Source: Halovenus amylolytica (lineage in GTDB: Archaea > Halobacteriota > Halobacteria > Halobacteriales > Haloarculaceae). Taken from it: a stretch of 64,000 bases of DNA. The position numbers and the translations under genes were made by a program. Each line of letters begins with the position of its first letter. Within the stretch, counting starts at the first letter, position 1. The stretch spans positions 1 through 64,000 of the forward strand of contig SAYS01000022.1 of NCBI GenBank assembly GCA_004015825.1, given 5' to 3'. This document shows, in pieces, positions 9,544 through 19,646 of the stretch. The notes under the pieces are model-generated. The model had not been told where the DNA came from. It searched no databases and saw only the letters and a program-made list of their open reading frames with translations.

Positions 9544-12500
9544 ATGAAAACACCTCAAACTCGTCTCGACAACGCGGTTGACCGCGCGGCAGAAGTCACC
9601 TGGTGGAATCGGCAGATGACCAAATTAACAGACATAGACGGTGTCGGTGATCCAGAGTCGTTCGTTGCCAACGAGATCGTTGAGCGGAAAGGTCCTTACG
9701 TCGAATTCGTTGACGCCCCAGCTTTTCACGAGGCGTCTGCGGCCAAATTCCTTCATAACCTCGGATACCACGACCACATCATCGACGCGATGACTGCAGA
9801 ATTATTTGGTGGCGACGAATCCGGATCACTCTATCAGCATCAGGCAGAGACGATATCCGCGATTGAAAACGATAACAAGGACAATATTCTGGCAGTACCG
9901 ACAGCAGCTGGAAAGACCGAGGCGTTCTTCCTTCCAATCCTTGATCACTGTCTATCAACAAACGAACCCGGTCTGAAGTCTATCGTGCTATATCCGATGA
10001 AAACACTCGGCGTTGATCAGCTCAATCGATTTGTCACATATCTCGACCAGATCAATCGACGGCGTGATCCCGAAGACCGAATCACGATCGGGATCTGGGA
10101 TTCTGATACTCCAAGTCGTGTTGGAACACGCGACCATGAGGTTGAGGCCGGTTCGTTCGTCCGCGGGCTCGAATGTCCGCGGAGTGGTGAGAAATTAAAA
10201 GTGCTCGGGGATATCAGCGTGGGCACAGACGATAATCAATATCCCTGGTTACGCGTAACACGGGAAAGTATCCGCCGCGGTGTCGATATTTTGCTCACCG
10301 GTCCAGAAGCTCTGGATTTCATGTTCGTTAGCGATAATGAGCAGACAAGGTCAATCCTTGGTGAGCAGCCTGGTGAGGCCCCACTAAGACATATCGTTTT
10401 TGATGAGGCTCACGTCTGGTCTGGTATCCAGGGCGCTGCGATTTCTCTCTTGTCCAGACGGCTCAAAGCGCACTACGCTGATAGAGACCCACAGATTACG
10501 ATGGTGTCTGCGACAGTAGATAATCCAACTGAACTCGCCGCTGACCTCACCGGAACATCCGAAAATCAAATTAACACTGTGGAGTTTACGCCGCGAACCT
10601 TCGAGACGAGTGGGTCGCCCTTGTTCGACCGATTCGAACCCTGCACGTTACAAGATATCGTGACAACACTCGCAGTGATTCGGGCGGCCGATGAGATGGA
10701 ACTCAACAATTTGGGACTTGAAAGTGCCCTTGCAACGTTGCAATCAGTCGGCCTCGTGACTGAGTCAGCCGAAGTCTCCCCCGAACATCAATGGCTGACG
10801 AGTACGGTTGATGAGGCGATCGACCGGGCAGTAGAACATCTATCGGACGATGACTCTGTGATGTCTGTAGAACGGTCAGAAATAGTGATGGAAGACCGTG
10901 GTCAGAAGAAAATTATCGAATCTGTCCTCGAGATGGGCGGAACTCAGTCAGAGTGGTTCGACTTCGCTGTAAAACACGTTCCTGAGGTAGAGCAACTTGC
11001 TGACTGGTTCAGTGAAGATACAACTGGGGTCGTAGAATTCAAACACTATGACGACCTCGTCGAGCGGATGGCTGAGACGGGTGTCGATGATCCAGAAGGA
11101 ACGCTGCAGACGGTAATGTCATTCGGTCGACTCGCAGGTGTCGTGACGGAAAAGTATCACACTTTCCTCAAACCTCCGCACAAGGTCTTCTGGTGTCGAG
11201 AGTGTGAGCGGCTGTCCCGCGATAGCCGCTGTCCAGAGTGTGGTCATAGCCTTCCGGAGATACAATTCTGCCGCCGCTGCCACCAACCACACGTGGAAAT
11301 CCCAGCAGAAGACGAGACATCATTCATGCCAGTAGGTGGCTACGCTTCCCAGAATGCCAGTCAAGAAGGGGAATGTCCTGGCTGTCACCGGTCCCCGCAG
11401 TTGACAGACATCGGCGTTCCAACCTCATCACTTCTTTCGTACATGTTGACTGAACTGTGTCGTGTTTCGCCATCGAAGAAGACACTCGTATTTTCTGACT
11501 CTCGGAGTACGGCCGAATCAGTTGGAGACCGAATCATCGACACAGAGTATGGTCTGATGGCTGAAACACTCTATGTCAAGGAACTTCTCGATAACGGAGG
11601 CCGGATGGATAACTACGACCTCTTCCGATCAGTGTCAAATCAACTACGGGAAGCATACTGGGACCCGCTCATCCAGAACAATATGAATGAGGACGGAACT
11701 GCCTACAATTTCTTGCGCACGTTATTGGATGAGATCGAAGGCAAGGCGATGCTCTCAAACTGTAGTAACTTGCTTGACAGCACACTCATCACTGCTGCAA
11801 TAATTTACGATACCGACGATCTCGATAGGTTGCTTGTCGGTCATGCGCTGTATAAACTGTTCGTCGGGAAATCGAGCGCGTCGTTCTCTAAACAGCGAAT
11901 GCAATTCGACGGGCTGACGCGATCAAAAATAATCGACCGACTCAGATCACGAACCGGATTCACTCAACAGACTGTCGAGGAACATCTTGACGCCGTATTA
12001 AAGGATTTGCTCGACAGCGGCGTCATTGGCGAAATTCCGTGGGAGGAAATTCGGGATACGATACAGTCATCGACACAAGGGGAAGCGGTCAAAGATGAAG
12101 TGTTCGATTTCATCGAGAACGCGCGCGAAACAGCACTCAAACATGGACTGACGGATGAGGGCGAAAGTGGGGTATTCCGCCGAACCCCGCGACAGGACGA
12201 CACTGAAATCGCCCTTCTTCCACAGGTAGCGTTCTGTGAAGAGTGTTATCGGTCATATCCTGTTACGAGCAATGGTGAAAGTCTCGACCACTGTCTCCAT
12301 TGTGGGCACTCGGTTACCACGCATACAAGATTTACAAAGAACAATGAGGGGCGCCTCGTAGCTTCTCCCGGGTATGCCACAGAGGTTGGAGAGTGGGAGT
12401 ACGCACTCGATCACTGGGCACACGATATTACGATGCCAATCCGTGACGGTGCCGATCCAGAGTTTATCTCAGTAGGCATCCACAAAGGAAATATTCCACA

Positions 12501-14283
12501 CACCCTCCGTGGGGCTATTGAGGAGGGATTCCGCAAGGACGACCCAGATGTTAATATCGTAAGTGCAACCCCAACAATGGAACTGGGCGTTGATATCGGG
12601 ACTCTCGATACCGTCGCCCAAGTTGGAATTCCGCCAACATTGACTAATTATGTCCAGCGAAGCGGTCGGACTGGCCGAACACGTGGCAGTTCCTCGCTGG
12701 TCGTTACAGCAGTGCGTGGGAACCACCCCGTCGATAGCCACTACTATGGGAATCTGGAGACGTTCCTTGGGGACTTCGAACCGGTCCGAGTCCCAGATCC
12801 GTTTGACTTTGACGAATTGCTCGCGGGCCATGTAGTCACGGAAGTCTTCGCGTACTTAGCTCGTAATCCCCACGAAAGCAATGTCTTCGAACGGATGTAT
12901 ACCGTCGATGAACGGAAAGAGAACCTCGTCAATTTTGTGAACAAGGTGACAGAGCAACTCGACATCCTCCGGGAGTTCATGCTGGAGGAGCGGCGGCCAG
13001 CTGTTGAAAATCATATTCGTTCCATCTTCGGTGAGCGCGGTGTCGAGACACTTGAGTTGGTCTTCGAACAACACGGCCCTCTCTCGCTTGACAACCGGAT
13101 GGATCGAACCTTCTCAAATCTCACCGATGTCGCCGCCGATGGTGAGCAAAATAAGGCGTTCACCGACCAGAACAACCGTTTAGATCAGTGGCTTCAGCAT
13201 CTTGGCTATTTGGCTAATTATCGTTCCTTTGGCCAGAGTTTCCCAGTCAATTTCACAGGAGCGAATGACGGTATTGAATTCGAATCTGAGGGCCGCCTAT
13301 ACGACATGTTCCCAGGAGAAGAAAACGATCTTGGTGCCGTCCTGACACTCCACGGGACGGACTACATCGTTGACGATGTCCACGGAACGGCGACACCCCT
13401 CACAACAGTTGCGGTTTGTGAGAACGAAGAATGCGGGCGTCCGTTCCAGAGCTACGAACCGTCGGTTGATCATTGTCCACACTGCGAGACAGAACTTTCC
13501 GAAACAGAGGTTCACGGCGTGGGATCGGTTGAGTGTACCGCTGCCAAGGGTGGTCAGAAAGGCTATTCCACTCGAGGCTTGCAGTCCACCTACATTGAGG
13601 AGCCAACTACCGAATCTGCGGTCCGATCACGGGATGAACAGACGCTGTTCGGACTGGACTGCCAGCTTACCTTCGGCCAGTTGGAAGTGACCGATTTCGT
13701 TTCTGCCTTCGAACGCTGGCACTCTAGAGGGAGTTCCAAGGAGATACTCCGCTCGGAGGCCGTCATTGAACAGGATGAGGCAACTAGCACAGGGAGTGGC
13801 TCCTGGCGAGATCGGATGGATGATGCCGAAGAAGAGATCTATCGTCCGGTTGGCCAGCAGTACTTCACACAGGGACTTGTGTTGCGATTCGATAAGGCAC
13901 CACTCCAGTCTCGCTACGAGACGCTCACCCACGAAACAGTCTCGTGGCCACAGGCAGTGGTGAGCTTGGAACAGGCCCTAGAGAAATCGGTCGCTATTGT
14001 CGCCGAGTGTGATCGGTCGGATTTCCGTGTCAAGACCACCACGACAGCGGACGAGGTGATTGTGTATCTCGTAGACTCCCGCCAGGGTGGAAACGGAATT
14101 ACCTGGCAGGTCCTCCAGCAACTGGACAGTGTCGTACAGCGTGTCCGGGAGGTGGCCGGCTGCCAGCGCTGTAGTGACTACTGTGATGAGTGTCTGCTGC
14201 TAGCTCGGACTCCGGGATACTACCTGGATAACGACTTGCTGGACCGACGGACATTGGCAGCGATCATCGGTGATACAGAATGA
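9544..14283 (+). CDS. Large SF2 helicase with cysteine clusters (COG1205/DUF1998-like)
   Basis: A 1,579-aa protein. SF2 motor: PTAAGKT near 119-125, DEAH at 287-290, SATV, and VQRSGRTGR near 1035. Several C-x2-C zinc-type clusters are present: CRECERLSRDSRCPECG near 550, CEECYRSYP and CLHCG near 900-920, and CENEECGR with CPHC near 1290. A C-terminal module has SRQGGNGI and the cluster CQRCSDYCDEC. This architecture is that of COG1205-type helicases with a DUF1998/MZB tail, also seen in DISARM, Druantia and Dpd systems. In Dpd terms it is nearest to a DpdF/DpdJ-type helicase, but I cannot assign the letter. Its stop overlaps the next start by 4 bp (ATGA), so translation is coupled. Confidence 0.87.
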   Translation: MKTPQTRLDNAVDRAAEVTWWNRQMTKLTDIDGVGDPESFVANEIVERKGPYVEFVDAPAFHEASAAKFLHNLGYHDHIIDAMTAELFGGDESGSLYQHQAETISAIENDNKDNILAVPTAAGKTEAFFLPILDHCLSTNEPGLKSIVLYPMKTLGVDQLNRFVTYLDQINRRRDPEDRITIGIWDSDTPSRVGTRDHEVEAGSFVRGLECPRSGEKLKVLGDISVGTDDNQYPWLRVTRESIRRGVDILLTGPEALDFMFVSDNEQTRSILGEQPGEAPLRHIVFDEAHVWSGIQGAAISLLSRRLKAHYADRDPQITMVSATVDNPTELAADLTGTSENQINTVEFTPRTFETSGSPLFDRFEPCTLQDIVTTLAVIRAADEMELNNLGLESALATLQSVGLVTESAEVSPEHQWLTSTVDEAIDRAVEHLSDDDSVMSVERSEIVMEDRGQKKIIESVLEMGGTQSEWFDFAVKHVPEVEQLADWFSEDTTGVVEFKHYDDLVERMAETGVDDPEGTLQTVMSFGRLAGVVTEKYHTFLKPPHKVFWCRECERLSRDSRCPECGHSLPEIQFCRRCHQPHVEIPAEDETSFMPVGGYASQNASQEGECPGCHRSPQLTDIGVPTSSLLSYMLTELCRVSPSKKTLVFSDSRSTAESVGDRIIDTEYGLMAETLYVKELLDNGGRMDNYDLFRSVSNQLREAYWDPLIQNNMNEDGTAYNFLRTLLDEIEGKAMLSNCSNLLDSTLITAAIIYDTDDLDRLLVGHALYKLFVGKSSASFSKQRMQFDGLTRSKIIDRLRSRTGFTQQTVEEHLDAVLKDLLDSGVIGEIPWEEIRDTIQSSTQGEAVKDEVFDFIENARETALKHGLTDEGESGVFRRTPRQDDTEIALLPQVAFCEECYRSYPVTSNGESLDHCLHCGHSVTTHTRFTKNNEGRLVASPGYATEVGEWEYALDHWAHDITMPIRDGADPEFISVGIHKGNIPHTLRGAIEEGFRKDDPDVNIVSATPTMELGVDIGTLDTVAQVGIPPTLTNYVQRSGRTGRTRGSSSLVVTAVRGNHPVDSHYYGNLETFLGDFEPVRVPDPFDFDELLAGHVVTEVFAYLARNPHESNVFERMYTVDERKENLVNFVNKVTEQLDILREFMLEERRPAVENHIRSIFGERGVETLELVFEQHGPLSLDNRMDRTFSNLTDVAADGEQNKAFTDQNNRLDQWLQHLGYLANYRSFGQSFPVNFTGANDGIEFESEGRLYDMFPGEENDLGAVLTLHGTDYIVDDVHGTATPLTTVAVCENEECGRPFQSYEPSVDHCPHCETELSETEVHGVGSVECTAAKGGQKGYSTRGLQSTYIEEPTTESAVRSRDEQTLFGLDCQLTFGQLEVTDFVSAFERWHSRGSSKEILRSEAVIEQDEATSTGSGSWRDRMDDAEEEIYRPVGQQYFTQGLVLRFDKAPLQSRYETLTHETVSWPQAVVSLEQALEKSVAIVAECDRSDFRVKTTTTADEVIVYLVDSRQGGNGITWQVLQQLDSVVQRVREVAGCQRCSDYCDECLLLARTPGYYLDNDLLDRRTLAAIIGDTE

Positions 14284-15197
14284 TACGTGACCGACTCCTG
14301 AGCGAAGTCAAGGATGCCGACATCGCCTACATGTACGACCCCCGAGAGAACTCCAGATGGGGTCTCTTGCGCGGAATCCCCGCTCTGTATTATCTCGGTG
14401 TTAATGACTTTACATACCCGACGTCTTGGTGTCAATTCAATCGGGGCGATCGCCATTTCGAGTTAGATTACGAGTACCACGTTGTCAGCAATGGACTGGA
14501 CATCCCAGACTCGAATCCGGAGTTCGGCGTGGTAACAAACGATCACTACGAACACGAAACACCATACACGATTAAATACCTGATCAATCGGTATACAGTT
14601 GCTGACGCTACGCTATTCGTACTCACGGATAGCAAGCGATTTGAACCGCAGGACGCCAAACGCCCACTCTATCAGGACCCCTGTGCCGAACTGATCGGCT
14701 CGTACAACACCGTCTACGATGCCTTCGAGAGGGCATACAACGAGGCAGGATGGCAACTGCCGCTAACTGATACGAAGAATCTCTTTTTGCAAGACAATGC
14801 GAATCTCTTCGAGTTCGTCGAGGGCAGAACTGTGACTACCACAACAGAACTGTTCAGTAAACTGCCCGAAAATCCGTACCTGCCGCTATACGATGCAATG
14901 TCGAGCGTTTTCAGTCGGCCTGATGAACTTGGCACCGTGCCACTTGATGGTGACAACGGAAAGCCAGAGTTGGTCCGTTGGCTCAGACGACGAATCGAGT
15001 GGGACCGCGATACAGCCCGGGGGGTTGTCACGAACCTCAACCAGGCCGTTATCGACGATGGGAGTCGGTTCGATAAGGCTGCTGCAAGACGAACTCCGGC
15101 CGTTCGGGACGCTTACCTCGAAGCGAAGAAACTCGATAGCAACGACTCACCAATAAACAACCGATACACAACGTGGCTACAGCGATACAATCTATGA
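14280..15197 (+). CDS. Orphan protein of the defence-like operon, 305 aa
   Basis: I do not recognise a domain. The protein is soluble and rich in aromatic residues in its first half (WGLLRGIPALYYLG, DFTYPTSW), then mixed alpha/beta (ADATLFVLTDSKRF) and ends in charged helices. No P-loop, zinc cluster or HKD motif is visible, and none of the signatures I would expect of a tRNA-guanine transglycosylase-like enzyme. It overlaps both neighbours by 4 bp, so it is a fixed member of the operon and probably in stoichiometric balance with the helicase before it. Confidence 0.75.
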   Translation: MIRDRLLSEVKDADIAYMYDPRENSRWGLLRGIPALYYLGVNDFTYPTSWCQFNRGDRHFELDYEYHVVSNGLDIPDSNPEFGVVTNDHYEHETPYTIKYLINRYTVADATLFVLTDSKRFEPQDAKRPLYQDPCAELIGSYNTVYDAFERAYNEAGWQLPLTDTKNLFLQDNANLFEFVEGRTVTTTTELFSKLPENPYLPLYDAMSSVFSRPDELGTVPLDGDNGKPELVRWLRRRIEWDRDTARGVVTNLNQAVIDDGSRFDKAAARRTPAVRDAYLEAKKLDSNDSPINNRYTTWLQRYNL

Positions 15198-16030
15198 GCG
15201 AAGGATATATCCTAAACACACTACAGTCGCCAGCACTCCTCAAACCAGTGTACGAATCTGTCCAGAACGGGAACGTAACCCGAGAAGAAATCTCAGAGAA
15301 TACTGGGTTAGACTCTAATGATATTCAAGAAGCAACAGGGGGATTACGCCTCGCACGATTACTTGGTAAGGAAGACGGTGAGTACTACACGGCAGAGGTA
15401 CCGTGGGAGATTACAGATACAGAACTCGAGTTTCGAATCGGAATTCTTCACGGCCTGGCCAAAGAGTGCCAACCTAGTGACTGGGGAAAACAGGCAGTAG
15501 TGTTACTAAATTATCAGTATTTCATGGTTAAAGATATTCAGTACTTCAACCGGACAGATTCGGTGGTTTACGATACAATCAATGAGTGGCACCGGTCGGA
15601 GAAAGATTACGTCCCGACATCGAAAAACGGGGAAATTGACCTCAATAAGCACAAAATGGTCAACTGGAGTCGGATCGCAGAGTACTTGGGACTAATACAC
15701 CAAGCTCGTGGCGCTGAATACACGGTGTATCCAGACCCGGAGCTTCTGCAGACTTCCATCTCGCTAGCGCTTGCTGACAGGGGCAGCGATAACCGCGTCG
15801 GAATTGAGGCCTATCTCAACTGGCTCGAAAGCAATCTTCTCCCAATCGAGTTGACCGCTGACGGTGATATACCAGCCCCGTTCGCCAGGGTACTCTTTAA
15901 TCTCGTCAAACAAGAGGAGATCGAATTGGTTGAGTACGGAGACGCAGGGGCGATACAACTGGCACGAACTCCACGAGCGGACGGGATTGACCCTGATGCG
16001 AACACGATCAAGGTGATGAACAATGAGTAG
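15194..16030 (+). CDS. Winged-helix protein, DpdG-like by position
   Basis: 278 aa from ATG 15194, chosen because it gives the 4-bp ATGA overlap with the previous stop; a GTG at 15173 would add seven residues. Residues about 1-65 read as a winged helix-turn-helix (LLKPVYESVQNGNVTREEISENTGL...LRLARLLGKEDG). The rest is of unknown fold, with a second helical block ending in EEIELVEYGDAG that may be another winged helix. It sits just before the ATPase gene, which it overlaps by 8 bp. Size and place correspond to DpdG in the bacterial order G-H-I-J-K. It may be an adaptor or DNA-binding partner of the ATPase. Confidence 0.65.
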   Translation: MSEGYILNTLQSPALLKPVYESVQNGNVTREEISENTGLDSNDIQEATGGLRLARLLGKEDGEYYTAEVPWEITDTELEFRIGILHGLAKECQPSDWGKQAVVLLNYQYFMVKDIQYFNRTDSVVYDTINEWHRSEKDYVPTSKNGEIDLNKHKMVNWSRIAEYLGLIHQARGAEYTVYPDPELLQTSISLALADRGSDNRVGIEAYLNWLESNLLPIELTADGDIPAPFARVLFNLVKQEEIELVEYGDAGAIQLARTPRADGIDPDANTIKVMNNE

Positions 16031-18917
16031 TGAGAGCCGTAATTCATCGGTGTATTGCCCCCATCTAAAAGAAGTCGATAACGAAACACTCCAGCAACTG
16101 TTTAGCAAAGTTGCCGCCGTTCGATCGCAAAATCGAGAACTGTTCGATTTCACCCATCGGGAAATATCGGTGTTCCGAACAACCGGTAAGGATCGATCAG
16201 TAGTCTCAGAGAGAGAAGTATATGACCAGTTCGATCCTGACAGGCCGAAAAACTTCGCGGTTGTCATCGAGGGGGAGGTTGGCACCGGGAAATCGGAACT
16301 GTGTGCCTATCTAGCCCACCGACTCAAAGATGAGGGACGCCCTCTCCTGCACGTTGACAAAGAAGATGATCTGATGACTTTGTTGAGCGACCGCCTGCCA
16401 GAATTCTATTATGAGCAGTTCGGGATGGAGATGGAAGGTGCAGCACAGTTCAAACAGTTGCGTGAAGATATCGAGACGATGCCCAATGCAGTGGCAAACA
16501 GCGCTACTTCGACGGCAATACTGAATATTAAACGGCGTGGATACGATGTCACAGAGGGTGACGCCGACGTTGGGACGATAAAGGAGTTTGTCCAGTCTAA
16601 GCTTCAGTTGCTGGTCGAAAAGGGGGAGTTCGCCACGAAAATCCAATTTGTTACCGAACAAGAATATAAACAAGAAGACTTCTTGCAAATATTCGGGTCG
16701 GCAGTCGACGTTGCCGAAGCTGTCGAGGTCTTCAACGATGAGCTATGGCGTGTTGTTCGCGAACGGTACGATACAGCGTCACTTAGCGAGGTGCTCAAGC
16801 GTATTGGGAAACAGCTCGAGGATACGCGACCTGTCATCGTTTTCGAGGACTTTTCCATCACAGCCATGGAGGCGAACAAGCTTGCCAAGTTTATCGAGAG
16901 TGACCAGACGGAGAGCGCCTGGGACTTCATTATTGCTGGGACGAGAGACTCAACTGGCCCATTACACACCCAGACAGCGGAATCGAGATACGATTTCTAC
17001 CAAACAAATGAACGTAATTCCCAGAGTGTCCTGTTTCTTGACCGGGATACTGCGGTTGACTTTGTCCGCCCGTATTTGGGGTATTTCAAGTCATTCGACG
17101 AGAGTGTCCGGTACAATGGTAAAGAAGACGGAGGTTTCTCCCTCCGAAAAGCACCGCCTGGTTCACGCTGTGCAGACTGTGGACTCTGTGAGGAACAGTT
17201 TCGTGATCTCTTCCCATTCAATGGGCCATTCCTAGAGCGCATTTATTCTGGTATGGAGGAAGCTGATAGACAGTCTCCTCGTGAATACATCATGACGGTT
17301 TTCGATGTTTTGAGTGACTATTACGAGGGAAAAGTGGACGTACCTTCTAACGCGGATACGTTGCGACCGCTCATCAATCGTGTCTCTGTGGCTGACGAAG
17401 TATTCGAGAATGCTGAAACATTCGCGCATCTGGCCCGGTGGTACGGCCGGCCGAACGATATCAACGACACTATAGAAATCGACAAACGCTTCGGAATAGC
17501 TTTTGAACTCTTCGAACGTGATGACGACGAGAGCAACCTTCCAAATCCAGTTCAATTCGATAATGGGAATATTGTCGTTCCTGCAGTTGGTGGATTAGAA
17601 GGCAAGTCGAAGGACACAGATCCCGAGCAGGAAGATGAAGACGATGATGACGAGAATGATGTCCCAGACACCGACCCCGTGGAAATTGAGTTCGAAGACA
17701 AGGCACCACTCATAAACTCCTGGCTTGAAGAGCCATCGAATTTCAAAGAAACGGGCAAATATATCGAACGTGGCTTACAGGATGCGATTGCTCGCCTGAC
17801 CGACGAGTACACGTTGTATCCGGGAACGAAACTTGAGTATAACATCAGTTCACAGAAGCGTCCGTTCGTATTTTCTTCTCAGGAAAAGTTACCGGATAGT
17901 GACCAGATAGTTATCAATCTTGACGAATTCCGGCTTTCCGATTTGCGGGGTCTTCTCCGGTTTGGAATCGAACGAGAGAAAACACCGCGTGGTGCTGGTT
18001 ACGAGGCGCTTTTGCAATCGATGGGAACACAGTTGACGGCGTATGCCCTTGCTTGGCGTAACGAAGTCCGTCATCAAAACTTGGAGAAGAGAAACAGGCT
18101 ATACAAGCAGCACCCGAACTATGACTTCGCTGATTTCGTGATGGCGTACTATAGCTACGTCGTCATGATTGATTCACCGTGGGATGAGGTAACAGCCGAT
18201 ACCGTTCAGAAACATTTTGGTAGTGCCGATATCGACATCGACAACCGACTAGACGAATGGCTTCGGGATGAACTTGAGCATGAATCCTACCAGGCCATCC
18301 ATCAGATGGTGGATGCTGCTGAAGATATTGAAAGAATGGTCGGCCACCTGTTCGGTGTCAGTAGCACGACGCTTGACGCACACCGGGTGCGTAGTTGGTT
18401 CGAAGACAATTCGCCGGAGGATATCCTCTCGAAACTCGGCCGTAGTCATATTAGGAATATTGATTCGAAGGTTCGGTTCAGTAATGGGTTCAAACTACGA
18501 GATATAGCAGATACAGCCTATGATGTCCGCAAAAGCTTCTCAGAGATACCAAACCGGTATCAGAAGTCAATCGTGGATGAGATTGCATCGAATCTTGATG
18601 GCTTCTCAATGAGTGATTGTGCGAACATCGTGGCCAACCTCGAGACATACGATGTTGACCCAGATCTAATGGAACCGCTCAAACGATTCAACCATCTGTC
18701 TCAGGAAACAGTCGATGAGACTGTGGATGCAGCATCGATGGCTAAGCAACTACACAATGGTTCGGGACTCGATCCGATACAGGCGACGCTGGCTAGTGTC
18801 GCGTTACGGGAAGGACAAGTCTATCAGCGGTATAGCGAGATACCAATGAAGTCTGCCAGTAGAACAAGCACGATTGGCAAGCGATTCCAAGAGGTGGGTG
18901 ATCATTATGTCCAGTAA
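16023..18917 (+). CDS. P-loop ATPase, DpdH-like
   Basis: A 964-aa protein. Walker A GEVGTGKS is at 84-91 and Walker B VIVFEDFS near 272-278, followed by IIAGTRD (sensor-like). CADCGLCEEQF near 383 gives a small Cys cluster. A strongly acidic linker (EDEDDDDEN) near 540 separates the ATPase from a C-terminal half of mostly helical character. The domain plan (STAND/AAA-like ATPase plus long helical region) and the neighbours fit the ATPase DpdH. It overlaps the previous gene by 8 bp and the next by 11 bp. Probable role: an ATP-driven switch or recruiter for the helicases and nuclease of the operon. The family assignment rests on context and size, not on an alignment. Confidence 0.7.
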   Translation: MSSESRNSSVYCPHLKEVDNETLQQLFSKVAAVRSQNRELFDFTHREISVFRTTGKDRSVVSEREVYDQFDPDRPKNFAVVIEGEVGTGKSELCAYLAHRLKDEGRPLLHVDKEDDLMTLLSDRLPEFYYEQFGMEMEGAAQFKQLREDIETMPNAVANSATSTAILNIKRRGYDVTEGDADVGTIKEFVQSKLQLLVEKGEFATKIQFVTEQEYKQEDFLQIFGSAVDVAEAVEVFNDELWRVVRERYDTASLSEVLKRIGKQLEDTRPVIVFEDFSITAMEANKLAKFIESDQTESAWDFIIAGTRDSTGPLHTQTAESRYDFYQTNERNSQSVLFLDRDTAVDFVRPYLGYFKSFDESVRYNGKEDGGFSLRKAPPGSRCADCGLCEEQFRDLFPFNGPFLERIYSGMEEADRQSPREYIMTVFDVLSDYYEGKVDVPSNADTLRPLINRVSVADEVFENAETFAHLARWYGRPNDINDTIEIDKRFGIAFELFERDDDESNLPNPVQFDNGNIVVPAVGGLEGKSKDTDPEQEDEDDDDENDVPDTDPVEIEFEDKAPLINSWLEEPSNFKETGKYIERGLQDAIARLTDEYTLYPGTKLEYNISSQKRPFVFSSQEKLPDSDQIVINLDEFRLSDLRGLLRFGIEREKTPRGAGYEALLQSMGTQLTAYALAWRNEVRHQNLEKRNRLYKQHPNYDFADFVMAYYSYVVMIDSPWDEVTADTVQKHFGSADIDIDNRLDEWLRDELEHESYQAIHQMVDAAEDIERMVGHLFGVSSTTLDAHRVRSWFEDNSPEDILSKLGRSHIRNIDSKVRFSNGFKLRDIADTAYDVRKSFSEIPNRYQKSIVDEIASNLDGFSMSDCANIVANLETYDVDPDLMEPLKRFNHLSQETVDETVDAASMAKQLHNGSGLDPIQATLASVALREGQVYQRYSEIPMKSASRTSTIGKRFQEVGDHYVQ

Positions 18918-19587
18918 TGAATCATTCGATCAGCAACTCGAAACGCTCTACGGACGATACCGACGCGAACATCTCGATGACCGACTGACAGAGCTTGCGG
19001 AAACGATGGAGGAAACATTGTTACACAAGGCTGTCGCTGACGCATTCTTCGAGGCGTCGGTCCAGATTGATACGTCGGTCAAGAAAACTGTCGAGGGAGC
19101 TATCGAGACACTTGAGTCAGGAGACTACGATACAATTGAAAACAACCTATCTGAGATTGAGGACGAGGTAGAACAGGCCGAAACCAGGGTAACTAATCAG
19201 GTTCAAGAACTCCGGATCAACCGAGAGGAAACAGTGACTGCAATGCAACGATTGAACGAGCGCGTCGACCGTGTCGATAGCGCGCAGGTCAAGGCTCTAA
19301 AGACTCTTCTCGACGATTGGAACTGGAGACCAATGGTGTATACCGAAGACAACGCGACGCTTGAAGAGCGTCGACAAGAAGCAACTCAATATGGGGAGGA
19401 CATGTCGTCTGTGTATCACCAATTGAAACACGACCTCTTCAAGCGGTACGATGGGACTGAGCTCAGACCACTGGTCGACCGCTTATTAGACGAAGATCGT
19501 CTCCGACTCGGAGAACTCTCTGAAACAGAGCGGGAGCAATTGGCAAAGTCGGACCTAGCGGATGATATTGAATTGAAACTGTCGTAG
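18907..19587 (+). CDS. Coiled-coil protein, DpdI-like by position
   Basis: 226 aa from ATG 18907; the upstream alternative at 18874 would lie deep inside the ATPase gene. Residues about 60-130 form heptad-rich coiled coil (ETLESGDYDTIENNLSEIED and onward). The rest is helical and charged. No catalytic motif is visible. It follows the ATPase with an 11-bp overlap and precedes the second helicase by 59 bp. It matches the small helical DpdI slot of the bacterial order. It may bridge the ATPase and helicase. Confidence 0.65.
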   Translation: MSSNESFDQQLETLYGRYRREHLDDRLTELAETMEETLLHKAVADAFFEASVQIDTSVKKTVEGAIETLESGDYDTIENNLSEIEDEVEQAETRVTNQVQELRINREETVTAMQRLNERVDRVDSAQVKALKTLLDDWNWRPMVYTEDNATLEERRQEATQYGEDMSSVYHQLKHDLFKRYDGTELRPLVDRLLDEDRLRLGELSETEREQLAKSDLADDIELKLS

Positions 19588-19646
19588 ACAACGGGGAATA
19601 GCTTAAAGCAACGGCGGTTTAATCAGAAGAGTATCAACGGTTCATA

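Noticed and set aside
14280..15197. DpdA / tRNA-guanine transglycosylase
   Set aside because: Considered because DpdA is missing. No catalytic Asp context or zinc site of TGT enzymes can be seen and the length is short.
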